This document shows positions 1 through 8,030 of a DNA stretch of 64,000 bases, one piece after another. This DNA comes from Candidatus Melainabacteria bacterium. GTDB taxonomy: Bacteria; Cyanobacteriota; Vampirovibrionia; Obscuribacterales; Obscuribacteraceae. The notes below the pieces were generated by a model. It made no database searches. It saw only the letters and a list, made by a program, of their open reading frames with translations, and was not told the DNA's origin. The first letter of the stretch is position 1. Each line of letters begins with the position of its first letter. A program made the translations under genes and the position numbers. The stretch covers positions 1 to 64,000 of the forward strand of contig PLXC01000035.1 of assembly GCA_003151275.1 (NCBI GenBank), in the 5' to 3' direction.

Positions 1-99
1 CATTCTAATATCTCCGCGGCAATTAAACGCTATCCAACCCTCAATGAAAAGTATGAAGGTGGTGCAACGCTTTCGCAACCACGCTCTTTAAATGAGTGA
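1..99 (+). CDS. C-terminal tail of a truncated gene
   Basis: Frame 1 is open from the first base to a TGA at 97-99 and gives a 32-residue tail containing AAIKRYPTLNEKYEGG. It reads like a normal hydrophilic protein end, and no other frame here is as protein-like. The start lies outside the window, so nothing can be said about function. It points toward the metallopeptidase gene on the opposite strand (convergent). Moderate-to-low confidence because only 99 bases are visible. Confidence 0.35.
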   Translation, partial: HSNISAAIKRYPTLNEKYEGGATLSQPRSLNE

Positions 100-208
100 T
101 CGCGCGCTTAAATTGAGCTGTTCTCGGTCGATTAGATCGAACGAGATCAATGAGCAACATCGGAGAAACATCTACCTTCATTGCGCTATCACACCTTGTG
201 TTGTGTGC

Positions 209-1402
209 TCAACTGGAGCTTGCACACATTTTGTTCAGGGTTTCCCATAGTGCTTCGATAGTCCTGACGTTATGAGGATCAGCTTGCAAGGACTTGCGAA
301 ACAGTACTACTGCATCTGCGTTAGCGTTAATTAGCAAGAGTGTGCACGCACGGTTAAAACTAGAAACTGACAAATCACGATAACTCTCGCATTTAGCAGA
401 CCTTTTCGACCTCGACTGATCAGTTTCAAATTCTGATTTGTTCTCGTTTTGCTTCGGAAATACGACTGTCGCAGGATTCAAAAATGGACTAAAAATGCTC
501 TTGTCAAGAAAAGTTCGAACTGCCAATGGTTCAGTAAAATGAGGAGGCTTTACACACCGAGCCGCAACATATTCCGCAAAGAGTTCACGAGCATTTTGCA
601 GAGCAATCGGAGTTGGAACTCCCTCTGAAATACAGACGTCATAGCCTGGACGTTTCCACCTGTCTTTATCAGAAATCCCTTTTAGTTTAAGGGATTGGTT
701 AGTCCGTTCAGAGATTTCTCTGGCTATAGTACGCCATTCGAGAGAGTCATCTAGTCGATGATCAGTATCAGCAAGATGACCGAGTTCGTGACTAATAATC
801 CAATTGCGATAATTAAGCCCAAGGTCGTTCACATCTGGAACTTTAAAAAACTCATCTGCTATGTAGAGTTCTTGTCGTCCTCTTTCCTCAGAATAAACTC
901 GATAAGACTTAGAAAAGGTTCCAATGGAAGTTAAATGACCGTTCAAAATAATTCTTTCAACGCGAAAAATGCGAATTGGTTCAGAAATAACAGCTCGCAA
1001 AAACACTTTCGGAATTTTGTCAATAGTATCCTTCAAGCATGAAGTGACAATTGCCTTTTCAGCGGGCAACCAAGCCTTTGTACCTTCTGATTCAGGACTA
1101 TTGTTTGCAGTGTCACTAAACTCAGTGCTCAAATCAATAAGCTTACCGACCTCGCTGGACGGCGCCGATAAAGCACCTAAGGGCCTTGTCCATAGGATGC
1201 CATGCGTTATTACGGTGGTCAAACCTAAGGCCAAAAGCAACAAGCAGCGAAATCGAAGACTCGATTGTTTAATGTGTTGCACCTGTACTGTTCTGGCTAT
1301 CTTAGTACTGGCTATCTTAGTATGAATCGTGTTTGCATGTTTTACGATGCGAACAACAACCGCCTCTAAGTCCAGCACATTTAGCACTAGATCCGGCAAC
1401 AC
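209..1402 (-). CDS. membrane-anchored metallopeptidase-like protein (ATLF/gluzincin type)
   Basis: A 397-residue frame with one membrane segment near residues 52-71, so the rest probably lies outside the cytoplasm. The motif HELGHLADTDH (from residue 205) gives the HExxH zinc site, and RELFAEYVAA (about 272-281) supplies a Glu typical of the third ligand in ATLF/lethal-factor-like gluzincins. The spacing to His215 also resembles the metzincin pattern, but the usual Gly is Asp. The C-terminal 60 residues look like one TPR hairpin. The first ATG gives a long odd leader that includes two copies of a TKIA(S/R) unit; a GTG at about residue 41 is a better start. Peptidase activity is inferred from motifs; the substrate is unknown. 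Confidence 0.65.
   Translation of the reverse strand: MLPDLVLNVLDLEAVVVRIVKHANTIHTKIASTKIARTVQVQHIKQSSLRFRCLLLLALGLTTVITHGILWTRPLGALSAPSSEVGKLIDLSTEFSDTANNSPESEGTKAWLPAEKAIVTSCLKDTIDKIPKVFLRAVISEPIRIFRVERIILNGHLTSIGTFSKSYRVYSEERGRQELYIADEFFKVPDVNDLGLNYRNWIISHELGHLADTDHRLDDSLEWRTIAREISERTNQSLKLKGISDKDRWKRPGYDVCISEGVPTPIALQNARELFAEYVAARCVKPPHFTEPLAVRTFLDKSIFSPFLNPATVVFPKQNENKSEFETDQSRSKRSAKCESYRDLSVSSFNRACTLLLINANADAVVLFRKSLQADPHNVRTIEALWETLNKMCASSS
1293..1322. repeat. 15-bp perfect tandem repeat, two copies
   Basis: Two adjacent copies of TGGCTATCTTAGTAC/T lie inside the leader of the metallopeptidase frame and account for the repeated TKIA unit if that leader is translated. This is a simple slippage-type duplication near the probable true start, so it may lie in the 5' untranslated region instead. 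Confidence 0.6.
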
Positions 1403-1568
1403 GATCGGTTATGTTTCATCCAGTTGGCTGTTCATCGAGAGTCAGGGACGATCTGAACAAACCCCAACGCCACTTTACTAATGGAGAGAAGTTAGCTAAT
1501 GCGCTGGCGATTCGCAGATCGAAATCACGAAGAGGAAATGGCTCATCGCCGAACAACCTCTCTGGCAG

Positions 1569-2054
1569 GTGGAGCCTGAACTCTTAGAAAAATCAGGCGC
1601 GCGGTTGGAATTCACGCAACAGGACACTCGGCGTGTCACGTGCTCGACCGTCATGCCCCAAGTTATCCTCGGATCCATGCCGCCCCCAAGATGCTTTACC
1701 TCAGAACGGTTTTCACGCTGTGGTGAGACGTTCTGTTACTTGAAGATAGACGAATCGGCGACACAAATTGCCGAGACGTCACTTGATCGCGGTGAGTTGG
1801 AGGAGACCTTCGACGCAGCCCTAAGAAAAGCTTCTGTAGGATGCGTCATCGGTGGTGGCTGGGGCCCGGTATTTAACTTCATCGATTTTGCGCTCGCCGA
1901 CGTGGAAGCAGCTATACCTGTGCTTCGCGAGGTGTCAGCGCAAGTCTCGCTTCCGAGGCCTACATGGCTTCGCTTCCTCGATACAAAACTGGAGCATGAG
2001 TGGGTTGGAATGTATGCCGACACTCCTCAACCTGATATGTCACCAGGCTGGTGA
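1569..2054 (+). CDS. hypothetical protein, possibly an N-terminally truncated remnant
   Basis: The frame starts at a GTG and gives 161 residues. The C-terminal 80 residues are convincingly protein-like (GCVIGGGWGPVFNFIDFALA, then PRPTWLRFLDTKLEHEWVGM). The protein-like reading continues upstream of the GTG, back to a TAA at 1497-1499, with no ATG in frame, so the 5' end may have been lost. The closing block recalls small immunity-type or DUF proteins, but I cannot name a family. No clear ribosome site precedes the GTG. Treat as a hypothetical, perhaps broken, gene. Confidence 0.45.
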   Translation: MEPELLEKSGARLEFTQQDTRRVTCSTVMPQVILGSMPPPRCFTSERFSRCGETFCYLKIDESATQIAETSLDRGELEETFDAALRKASVGCVIGGGWGPVFNFIDFALADVEAAIPVLREVSAQVSLPRPTWLRFLDTKLEHEWVGMYADTPQPDMSPGW

Positions 2055-2137
2055 GTGTGCATCTTCGAGCGTCACCACATTCGGTGCCGCGTTTTTGTTG
2101 ACTTCAATTTGATCTGAATTCTCAATTGTTTCGCACT

Positions 2138-2380
2138 TTATATGGTGCTTATTGAATTGCCGCTTGAATTAAAGGGGAGCGGCTTGGCTGCAAACTTTCC
2201 TCCACCGACAGTACGAATATTTTGTAAATGCTTGCGTGAGATCGCGCCAATCATATTTGCGCTAAGCCGGTCTTTGAAATAGAAATGTTGTCGGCAATAC
2301 AATTTCTCGGTGCCGAAGTTCAAGACGCATTTGAGCGACCGGGAATCGCGATGTTTCATTTTCGTACCAGACTTTTTCAT
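2138..2380 (-). CDS. small ORF overlapping the DUF1493 gene end
   Basis: An 80-residue frame whose ATG overlaps the stop of the upstream DUF1493-like gene by 4 bases, which would suit translational coupling. The residue mix (basic, Cys-containing, no domain) is not convincing and it may be a chance frame. Its only support is the ATGA-type junction and the lack of any other gene here. Confidence 0.2.
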   Translation of the reverse strand: MKKSGTKMKHRDSRSLKCVLNFGTEKLYCRQHFYFKDRLSANMIGAISRKHLQNIRTVGGGKFAAKPLPFNSSGNSISTI

Positions 2381-2751
2381 TCTGAAGCACGAGCGCTAAG
2401 GTCTGGAAATTTCTTTGATTTCGCCGCTTCATACAAGTCCAGTACGGTAATTGGCACCATCGTGCTTCTAATCTGATCTCTTTGAAATAGCAGGCACCAA
2501 CACCAAGTAAACAGGTCGAACAAGCCCGGTGGGCACTCTGGTCCGAAGTGTCTGTCAAATACGAAATTTGATATGTCTACGCAGAACTCATCGCGAAATG
2601 CTTTCAGCAACTCCTCCCCATCTAAGCCTGTGCAGCCTAAATCATGGTAAAGCCGTGATTCTGGACGAAGATTCTTTTTGTTGTAATTAAGCTCAGTTGC
2701 CACCAATTGAACAACTCGTTCATATAAGACTTGGTCGATTTCTGAATTCAT
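2377..2751 (-). CDS. DUF1493-family acyl-carrier-like protein
   Basis: A 124-residue protein matching the DUF1493 layout: an ACP-like helix bundle (ESRLYHDLGCTGLDGEELL, about 32-50), the conserved VFDRHFGPECPPG block (about 63-75), and the closing PITVLDLYEAAKSKKF segment. The ACP-like DSL serine is replaced (GLDG), so 4'-phosphopantetheine attachment is unlikely at that site. No fatty-acid or polyketide genes lie nearby, so it appears to be an orphan. Family members have no well-defined function; a carrier or adaptor role is only a structural suggestion. Next upstream gene on this strand is a TPR protein 56 bases away. Confidence 0.75.
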   Translation of the reverse strand: MNSEIDQVLYERVVQLVATELNYNKKNLRPESRLYHDLGCTGLDGEELLKAFRDEFCVDISNFVFDRHFGPECPPGLFDLFTWCWCLLFQRDQIRSTMVPITVLDLYEAAKSKKFPDLSARASE

Positions 2752-2807
2752 CTGAGAGTCCTATAAGGTTCTTTATGTTGCATTTCATCCGAGACTTCTG
2801 GACTCGT

Positions 2808-3347
2808 TCAGAAGACGGACCAACCTGCAAAACCATCAGGCATCTGTCCGTCAGGCGTCTGCCACTTTCCATCTTCCCTCGGTCCTCGCAGATCTAGTGG
2901 CATCATTTGTGGAGACTCTTGTCTGGGAATGAAAGAGCCAAAGGACCGCCACTGTATTCGCCTGCCACTGCCACTGCCATAAGCTGCTTTGCAGGTGCTT
3001 CTTCCGAATTCTTGCTTTGCCTTGGTCGCTTCTCCAGCAGCCTCGTATGCGGTGCCCAAGTACCAATGCACGGCAGGTTCTTTGTCGTCAATCTTGATCG
3101 CTGCCAGATAGTCAGCGATGGCTCCAGGCAAATCATTCTTGACCTGCTTGTGAATTGCTGAACTGAACAGTTTTTCTGCTATGTTGCGCTGCCTCTCCGC
3201 TGGGGCGCCACCAATCTTGATGCGTTGATGACGACCGTATTCATTTGAGCGAAAATCGAAATATTGGAACGTCTCGCCCGCACTGGCACCAGTGGCTAAG
3301 CACAGGACGCCGGCGATCACAAAAATGACGTAGTTGAAGGTGCTCAT
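2808..3347 (-). CDS. secreted TPR protein
   Basis: 179 residues with a clear signal peptide (VIFVIAGVLCLATGASAGE, about 7-25). A pair of TPR-like helices follows at about 55-115 (NDLPGAIADYLAAIKID, then PAVHWYLGTAYEAAGEATKA). The C-terminal 60 residues are Gly/Pro/Arg-rich and probably disordered. It is likely exported and mediates protein contacts. One of many small exported TPR proteins in this window. Partner and role unknown. Confidence 0.7.
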   Translation of the reverse strand: MSTFNYVIFVIAGVLCLATGASAGETFQYFDFRSNEYGRHQRIKIGGAPAERQRNIAEKLFSSAIHKQVKNDLPGAIADYLAAIKIDDKEPAVHWYLGTAYEAAGEATKAKQEFGRSTCKAAYGSGSGRRIQWRSFGSFIPRQESPQMMPLDLRGPREDGKWQTPDGQMPDGFAGWSVF

Positions 3348-3374
3348 TTCCGTCCGAGTGTCTGATACCTATGA

Positions 3375-3890
3375 TTATGTCGCATTTTTGCGGGACTTCA
3401 ACATGTCGCAAACCCAGACACCTGCAATGGCAAGCGCCGCGAAAACAGATGCGTATTGAGCCCAATTCTCCATGATCACATTCCATGTTCCAAGCAGCTC
3501 TGCCTTATTTATGAGTTCGCGGGCTTGCGTCCAAAGTGGCTGTGGTCCGCCACCACAGAGAAACTGCTGGAAACGAGCAGTTCCAAAAGGCTCCAATCCC
3601 TTTGCTCCGAGAATAGCTTTCCATCCCAGAACAAACAAACCGAGGGAAGCCCCAACCAAAGGTACACTAAAGCATCGCACGCGAGGATTTGCCCAGATTC
3701 GTCGTCGCGTCAAAATGTCACAGAGAACAGCCGGGAAGGTAGCAAGATAGGCGCCGCTAATACTGAAATACGCTCCCATCAGGTCAGCGTGTTGCTGCGC
3801 CCAAGGAACCCAGCCAATCTGCGTGGACAAATAGCCTATCGGCGCACAAATTGCGAAACCTATTCCAGCGTGTATCAGATAATGCTTCAT
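3375..3890 (-). CDS. multi-pass membrane protein of unknown function
   Basis: 171 residues with about four hydrophobic helices (near 5-25, 40-60, 75-93 and 145-163). A soluble stretch with CGGGPQPLWTQ sits between the third and fourth. I do not recognise the family. It lies 27 bases upstream of the secreted TPR gene on the same strand, so the two may be co-transcribed. Start is the first ATG; no better candidate. Confidence 0.6.
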   Translation of the reverse strand: MKHYLIHAGIGFAICAPIGYLSTQIGWVPWAQQHADLMGAYFSISGAYLATFPAVLCDILTRRRIWANPRVRCFSVPLVGASLGLFVLGWKAILGAKGLEPFGTARFQQFLCGGGPQPLWTQARELINKAELLGTWNVIMENWAQYASVFAALAIAGVWVCDMLKSRKNAT

Positions 3891-3911
3891 CTTGACCGTG
3901 AGTATGGATTA

Positions 3912-4185
3912 TTAGGTCCGATAAGAATCATCATGTTTCAAACGTACCATCGGAATAAGCCTTCGCAAAGCCTTCTGTCCAATTGTCCTATCTAAAACAT
4001 AATCATCGATCAAGAAATTGTCTGGATAGCGATTGAACCTAGGCAATAATTTGCTGCGTTCCAATGCAAGCGAGCGCTCTGGTCGAGTACACTCCTATCA
4101 ACTTGTCGTTACCTGTATCGTTGTCTACCTCATAAGAATGCCGCACTAGGTAAACGACCGATTTGCTCAAATCATCCTCTGACAT
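3912..4185 (-). pseudogene. frameshifted DUF7336-type gene
   Basis: Reading down from the ATG at 4185 (after an AAAGG-type ribosome site) gives a frame with VVYLVRHSYEVD and KLIGVYSTRALA, the usual start of DUF7336-like domains, but it ends at a TAG at 4041-4039. Deleting one A in the AA at 4068-4069 joins it to the next frame, which continues LERSKLLPRFNRYPDNF then LIDDYVLDRTIG, exactly the second half expected, and stops at 3914-3912. So this is a complete domain split by a single-base shift: a recent pseudogene or a sequencing or assembly error. It accounts for a stretch that otherwise looks empty. Confidence 0.6.
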
Positions 4186-4326
4186 TTCCGCTGCCTTTCG
4201 CCTGCATTGCCGCTCAGATTACATGGTCTTATGGTTATGTCAAGAGCACAAATTGCACCGGCCGAACTTGCACATGTAAAATTGAGGTGCTCAGAACGTA
4301 CACATATCAGATACATCAACTGCATC

Positions 4327-5346
4327 ATGGGAGAAGTAAGTTTGACGGCCGAACTAACCGTGTGCGTGTCGTTGCTGCTTTTTGCAGTCTGCTTCGCAAT
4401 CTTGCGCAGCAATCTCACCTTTAAGGCATTGTCAGCCATTCAGCGTGGCGATATCGAGGGCGCAAAACTGCTGTACCAACAATGCATCGAGAAGAAACCC
4501 GATTCTTACATCGGGCATCTTGGGCTGGCGTATTGCTATGTCCAGCTGGCAGATCCGGAACAAGCCATCTTGGAGTGCGGTAGCGCGCTTGATTGTTCCA
4601 ATCCCTCTCCCCAGATCTATTGTGCCCGAGCCGCAGCATTATTCGATTGTCATCGATACGAAGAGTCAAAGGCCGACTGTGACAAATTGATTTCGATCAA
4701 CTGTAGGAAGGATTTGGCTTATATCAACAGATCGCTGGCGAACTTCGGGATGAAAAAACTCGACGACGCGTTAGCTGATTGCAATGAGGCGCTTACTCTC
4801 AGCAGAGGTGGAGACATAGCCAAATGTTTGACCAACAGATCCATCGTCCTGGCATATGGCGGGAATCTCGAAGAAGCAATCAAAGACTGCACGAAGGCAA
4901 TCAAGATTGATCCGAAAAGTGTGCTCGCCCGTATTTTTCGAGGGTATTATTACGCGATCAAAAGGCAATTTGATCACGCGCATGCCGATCTGGACCTAAC
5001 ACGTTCGTTGCCATGTCCGCCGCGTGAAACCGCCTACTTACTCTGCGCCAGAGCTGAGCTTGAGTTGCTCGAAGGAGATCTGGAGTCCGCTCTGAGTTTC
5101 GCAAATCAGGCGTTGGACATCAAGCCCAATTGGCCTCGTTCTCTAGTGGCACTTGCATTGGTGTTAATCCACAAGGGAGATGCTGACACCGCGCTCGCTG
5201 AATTAGATCAAGCGATCAGCCGCGATCCATTTCACGCCGAAGCGTATTGGGCTCGATGCAAAGCATACGAAGTCCTTTCGTGCGGTGAGAAAGCCGATCA
5301 AGACAAGCAAGCTTATGAGCGCCTTGGATACCGACCGCACATGTAG
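4327..5346 (+). CDS. membrane-anchored TPR protein
   Basis: I choose the ATG at 4327 (MGEVSLTAEL), which places an N-terminal membrane helix directly at the start; a TTG at 4207 would add 40 doubtful residues. About eight TPR units fill the remaining 310 residues (for example GDIEGAKLLYQQCIEKKPDS, NLEEAIKDCTKAIKIDPKS, GDADTALAELDQAISRDP). It is probably a scaffold tethered to the inner membrane. No enzyme domain is visible. It stands alone, diverging from the frameshifted DUF7336 gene. Confidence 0.75.
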   Translation: MGEVSLTAELTVCVSLLLFAVCFAILRSNLTFKALSAIQRGDIEGAKLLYQQCIEKKPDSYIGHLGLAYCYVQLADPEQAILECGSALDCSNPSPQIYCARAAALFDCHRYEESKADCDKLISINCRKDLAYINRSLANFGMKKLDDALADCNEALTLSRGGDIAKCLTNRSIVLAYGGNLEEAIKDCTKAIKIDPKSVLARIFRGYYYAIKRQFDHAHADLDLTRSLPCPPRETAYLLCARAELELLEGDLESALSFANQALDIKPNWPRSLVALALVLIHKGDADTALAELDQAISRDPFHAEAYWARCKAYEVLSCGEKADQDKQAYERLGYRPHM

Positions 5347-5710
5347 TTCCCGTTGGCTATGGTGCGATCCGGATCGCTGCCTCCGAGCTTTGGATTTTCT
5401 TGAATCCATCACACCACAATATCTCTTCTTGTAAAAAGAATGATTTATTTGCCAGCAAGAGTTTGGGTGTCATTGCTAATGAGGTGCACGAGGCAGATTC
5501 TAATTTCGCACGGTGGTATTCCGGTGAATGGTAAATGATTCAGCTTGACTCTGGGTCCCTGGTCGCCTGCTATTCAGGCATCCGGGCAGCGCCGTGCGCG
5601 AGTTCAAGGCGGATCCAAATTGCGCAGCGGGCTGCCTGGCAGAGAGCCTAGCACGCGACCCCCAGCGTCAAGCTTGCACTAAGCCGTTTCTTAATACATG
5701 ACTTTTGCTC
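5347..5710. other. gene-free stretch with a GC-rich, self-complementary core
   Basis: No convincing gene. Bases about 5550-5665 are clearly more GC-rich than their surroundings and contain several self-complementary words (for example GCAGCGGGCTGC and CCTGGCAG), so a folded transcript or a worn-down mobile fragment is possible. One frame without a start codon (ends 5701) reads somewhat protein-like but is only about 50 codons. I cannot assign it. Confidence 0.3.
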
Positions 5711-5842
5711 CTAAGATGTCTTCTTCAAGAAGGATGCAAGAGCTTTTGCATAGCGATCGCTCGGATTTTTGCGTACGCACTTTTCAGCGCGATTTAACGC
5801 TCGTTTGTTTTTTGGATCCGCCGAAAGCGGCGAATAAAGCAT
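5711..5842 (-). CDS. very small basic ORF, doubtful
   Basis: 43 residues, Lys/Arg-rich (KNKRALNRAEKCVRKNPSDR), ending in a helical tail. It diverges from the DUF2071-like gene. The composition is reasonable for a small protein or a TPR fragment, but only a weak GACGGAA precedes the ATG. Could equally be a remnant of a longer gene. Confidence 0.25.
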   Translation of the reverse strand: MLYSPLSADPKNKRALNRAEKCVRKNPSDRYAKALASFLKKTS

Positions 5843-5918
5843 TTCCGTCTCTATGGAAGAGTCAATTGTACTTTTAGGTATTACAATCATAAAGTTGCTG
5901 TTCGTAGTCGAGAACCTT

Positions 5919-6641
5919 ATGCTTCCTAAACATCCCGTACCCATGCAAGCTCTATTTCTTGACTGCTTTCTTGTGAATTTTGGAGTGAAGCCTGAAGCGG
6001 TCGCTTCTTATTTGCCCAAGGGCCTCGTTCCTGAGCTACACCACGGAGAAGCATACATTTCGGTTGTTATAGCGAAGTTGGAAAAGATGCGACCTGCTTT
6101 TCTTCCTAAGTTTTTCGGTATCACCTACAACCAGGTTGTCTATCGTCTCGTGGTAAACAAGGACGGCGAGCGAGGAGTTTATTTTTTACGCAGCGATGCG
6201 GACAATACCTTGATGTGTTTCTTAGGGAATATGTTCTCCTATTTTAAGTTCCATCGGGCCAATATTGATATCGTCAACTCTCAAAATCGTTTGGAGTTTT
6301 TGCTAAAGGGGATTGATTCTGACGATGCGAACATACACGCAAATTTTGACATCGCTGGTGCGAGTCTAGAATTGCCGGCTACATCGAAATTTCAATCCCT
6401 TGATGAGGCGAAAATTTTTTTAGTAGAGTTATTTACTGCTTTCGGCTGCGTGCCGAACGGCAAAAGAACTAATCGAGTCAGCATTAAACGAGGCGAATGG
6501 CAAGTTTCGCTAGTTGCAGACCACTGTGCCGAGTACAACTATTTACAGTCTGGATTATTTTTTCCTGCAGGCAATTGCCGTCTTGACTCCGTTTTTTACG
6601 TACAATCGATCCCATATTATTGGAACAAGTTGGAACATTGA
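5919..6641 (+). CDS. DUF2071-like (acetoacetate-decarboxylase fold) protein
   Basis: The 240-residue product from ATG 5919 (MLPKHPVPMQ) resembles DUF2071/YqjF proteins. It has the early block VKPEAVASYLPKGLVPELHH, the ITYNQVVYRLVVN strand and the hallmark GERGVYFLRSDADN, followed by a beta-rich second half. An ATG at 5853 would add 22 hydrophobic residues that the family lacks, so I prefer 5919. The family shares the acetoacetate decarboxylase fold but no activity is established. It is a single gene between a small doubtful ORF and the Clp_N protein. Confidence 0.65.
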   Translation: MLPKHPVPMQALFLDCFLVNFGVKPEAVASYLPKGLVPELHHGEAYISVVIAKLEKMRPAFLPKFFGITYNQVVYRLVVNKDGERGVYFLRSDADNTLMCFLGNMFSYFKFHRANIDIVNSQNRLEFLLKGIDSDDANIHANFDIAGASLELPATSKFQSLDEAKIFLVELFTAFGCVPNGKRTNRVSIKRGEWQVSLVADHCAEYNYLQSGLFFPAGNCRLDSVFYVQSIPYYWNKLEH

Positions 6642-6733
6642 GAAGAGTCTGGTAACAGCAGTGATACCGTGTTCTTTAGAAACACGAAAGAAGTGCTCAA
6701 AGTGTCTTCTTTTCTCCGCAAGCTTTTTCATCT

Positions 6734-7342
6734 TTATTCATCGTCTAATTGATCTAGATATTGTTTCAGATATGCGCGGAGTGTTTTTACATATTGTCGA
6801 GCTTCTTCTGTAGCCGCTTCACGTTTCTCCACCACTTTCTCTGCTTTCGCAATCATGTCCCGCACTTGTGCCTTTGTTGTTGTCCTTTTTGATGGATGCT
6901 TGTATTCAGTTTGCTCGCTAAGTATTCTGTTTCGAAGAGAGTTTGCTAAACTCTCTTCAGTGACACTTAGATCTTTTAGTAGTTCAAAACCAGCCCCCTT
7001 GCCACATTGGACTATTCCAATAAGAAGATCTGGCGTACCAACGTTTTCCGAATCCCTCTTGTCTGCGCAAGCGCAAGACCGCTGGAAGATATCTTTTGCA
7101 GTGGCGGTATAAATTACCTTTCCTGCGGCAAAATCAATCGTACCAATCTTATTCTTCAGATCCCTGACTGCTTCTTGGATGTCAATTCCCAGGTCGCACA
7201 GAACCCAGGTGCCATCGCAGATGGTACCAAGTATTCCCAGCATAATCTGCGCAGAATCCACTGAATGGTGCCCGAGTTCGCGAGCTTCCTTTTCTGCCAG
7301 TATGATTGCATTTACTGCGGCATCGGTGAACCGTTCAATCAT
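6734..7342 (-). CDS. stand-alone Clp_N (Clp repeat) domain protein
   Basis: 202 residues. The first 140 form the two helical repeats of the ClpA/ClpC N-terminal domain (RFTDAAVNAIILAEKEARE, HHSVDSAQIMLGIL, then VGTPDLLIGIVQ). The last 55 are a charged coiled coil. There is no AAA+ ATPase module, so it cannot unfold proteins itself. Family knowledge suggests ClpS-like adaptor, decoy or regulatory roles for such proteins; here that is inference. It has no clp gene neighbour in the window. Confidence 0.8.
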   Translation of the reverse strand: MIERFTDAAVNAIILAEKEARELGHHSVDSAQIMLGILGTICDGTWVLCDLGIDIQEAVRDLKNKIGTIDFAAGKVIYTATAKDIFQRSCACADKRDSENVGTPDLLIGIVQCGKGAGFELLKDLSVTEESLANSLRNRILSEQTEYKHPSKRTTTKAQVRDMIAKAEKVVEKREAATEEARQYVKTLRAYLKQYLDQLDDE

Positions 7343-7718
7343 GGAGCGAGTCCTGAATAATCTATTACTAGGTTACCAGCCTTCGGAACTACATGTGGTG
7401 TCCACCGTGAATTGAAGTCGATCATGGAGAATAAGCGTGCCATCGTCTAGCAGAGCGAGCCAATGCGATTTATTACCTAAAATGTGGTCATTTGATATGC
7501 CAAAGCTATTTCAGTTTTTCCAGAGACACAACAGCTGGTGCCAGCTCTATGCCTGATCGTTTTAGATGCAATGTTCAACATTGTAGTCTTATCGAGTTTG
7601 ATCTAAGTTCGCGGAAATTTCTGCAGAAGGGGCCAATCAGGGGCCAATAGCAATTTCAAACCACCCCAATAAAAAATCGGCACATCTTCGAAGAAGGCCG
7701 ATTGATCATGTTTTAAAT

Positions 7719-7764
7719 TGGCGTGCCTGGAGAGATTCGAACTCCCGACCTCATGGTTCGTAGC
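7719..7764 (-). tRNA. 3' fragment of a tRNA-Arg(ACG), no 5' half
   Basis: On the minus strand the text runs CTACGAACC (anticodon loop with ACG), then GGGAGTTCGAATCTCTC (T arm), a 7-base acceptor strand CAGGCAC, discriminator G and an encoded CCA. The matching 5' acceptor, D arm and proper anticodon stem are absent, so this is not a functional tRNA. Such 3' ends typically mark attachment sites of elements that integrate into tRNA genes. Confidence 0.6.
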
Positions 7765-7874
7765 AATCAGACCGCAAAGACAATTTGATGCGGATGTATC
7801 AGCTTACATGCCTTTTGAATTCCTAGGGGGCCCAAAAGGGGCCCGAAGAGATTGCTAAAAGTCCTGAAAAGCTT

Positions 7875-7917
7875 AGCCGACGAGGGGAATTGAACCCCTG
7901 ACCTACGGTTTACGAAG
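7875..7917 (-). tRNA. 3' fragment of a tRNA-Thr(CGT), no 5' half
   Basis: On the minus strand: loop TTCGTAA, then AGGTC, T arm AGGGGTTCAATTCCCCT, and acceptor strand CGTCGGC with discriminator T, as in tRNA-Thr. No GCCGACG 5' acceptor strand exists within about 150 bases upstream, and the anticodon stem does not pair. No CCA is encoded. Like the neighbouring Arg fragment it is best read as an attachment-site remnant. Confidence 0.55.
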
Positions 7918-8030
7918 CTGCCGAGTGCAAGTTTTCAGCAGATCCAGCTAGACTAGAGTTCCGAAACGGATTGAACATTCTTCTTTTTCCGCGATAGCGA
8001 GTTGACACTTGACCCTTTTTGTCTACTGAA

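Larger units (their letters stand above)
7343..8030. other. gene-free stretch at the left end of the integration zone
   Basis: Apart from the two tRNA 3' fragments listed separately, I see no gene. Notable words are a repeated GGGGCCAAT at about 7630-7648 and a double GGGCCC with an AAAA loop near 7827-7843, which can fold into a short GC hairpin. The stretch has the look of an attachment region. Confidence 0.5.

Noticed and set aside
1333..1587. 84-residue plus-strand frame
   Set aside because: Unprotein-like composition, no ribosome site, and overlaps the metallopeptidase leader and a better frame.
7827..7843. Terminator at the double GGGCCC
   Set aside because: No T-run on either side and no gene ends nearby.
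7719..7917. Two functional tRNA genes
   Set aside because: Only the T arm, acceptor 3' strand and anticodon loop are present. Acceptor 5' strands, D arms and paired anticodon stems are missing.
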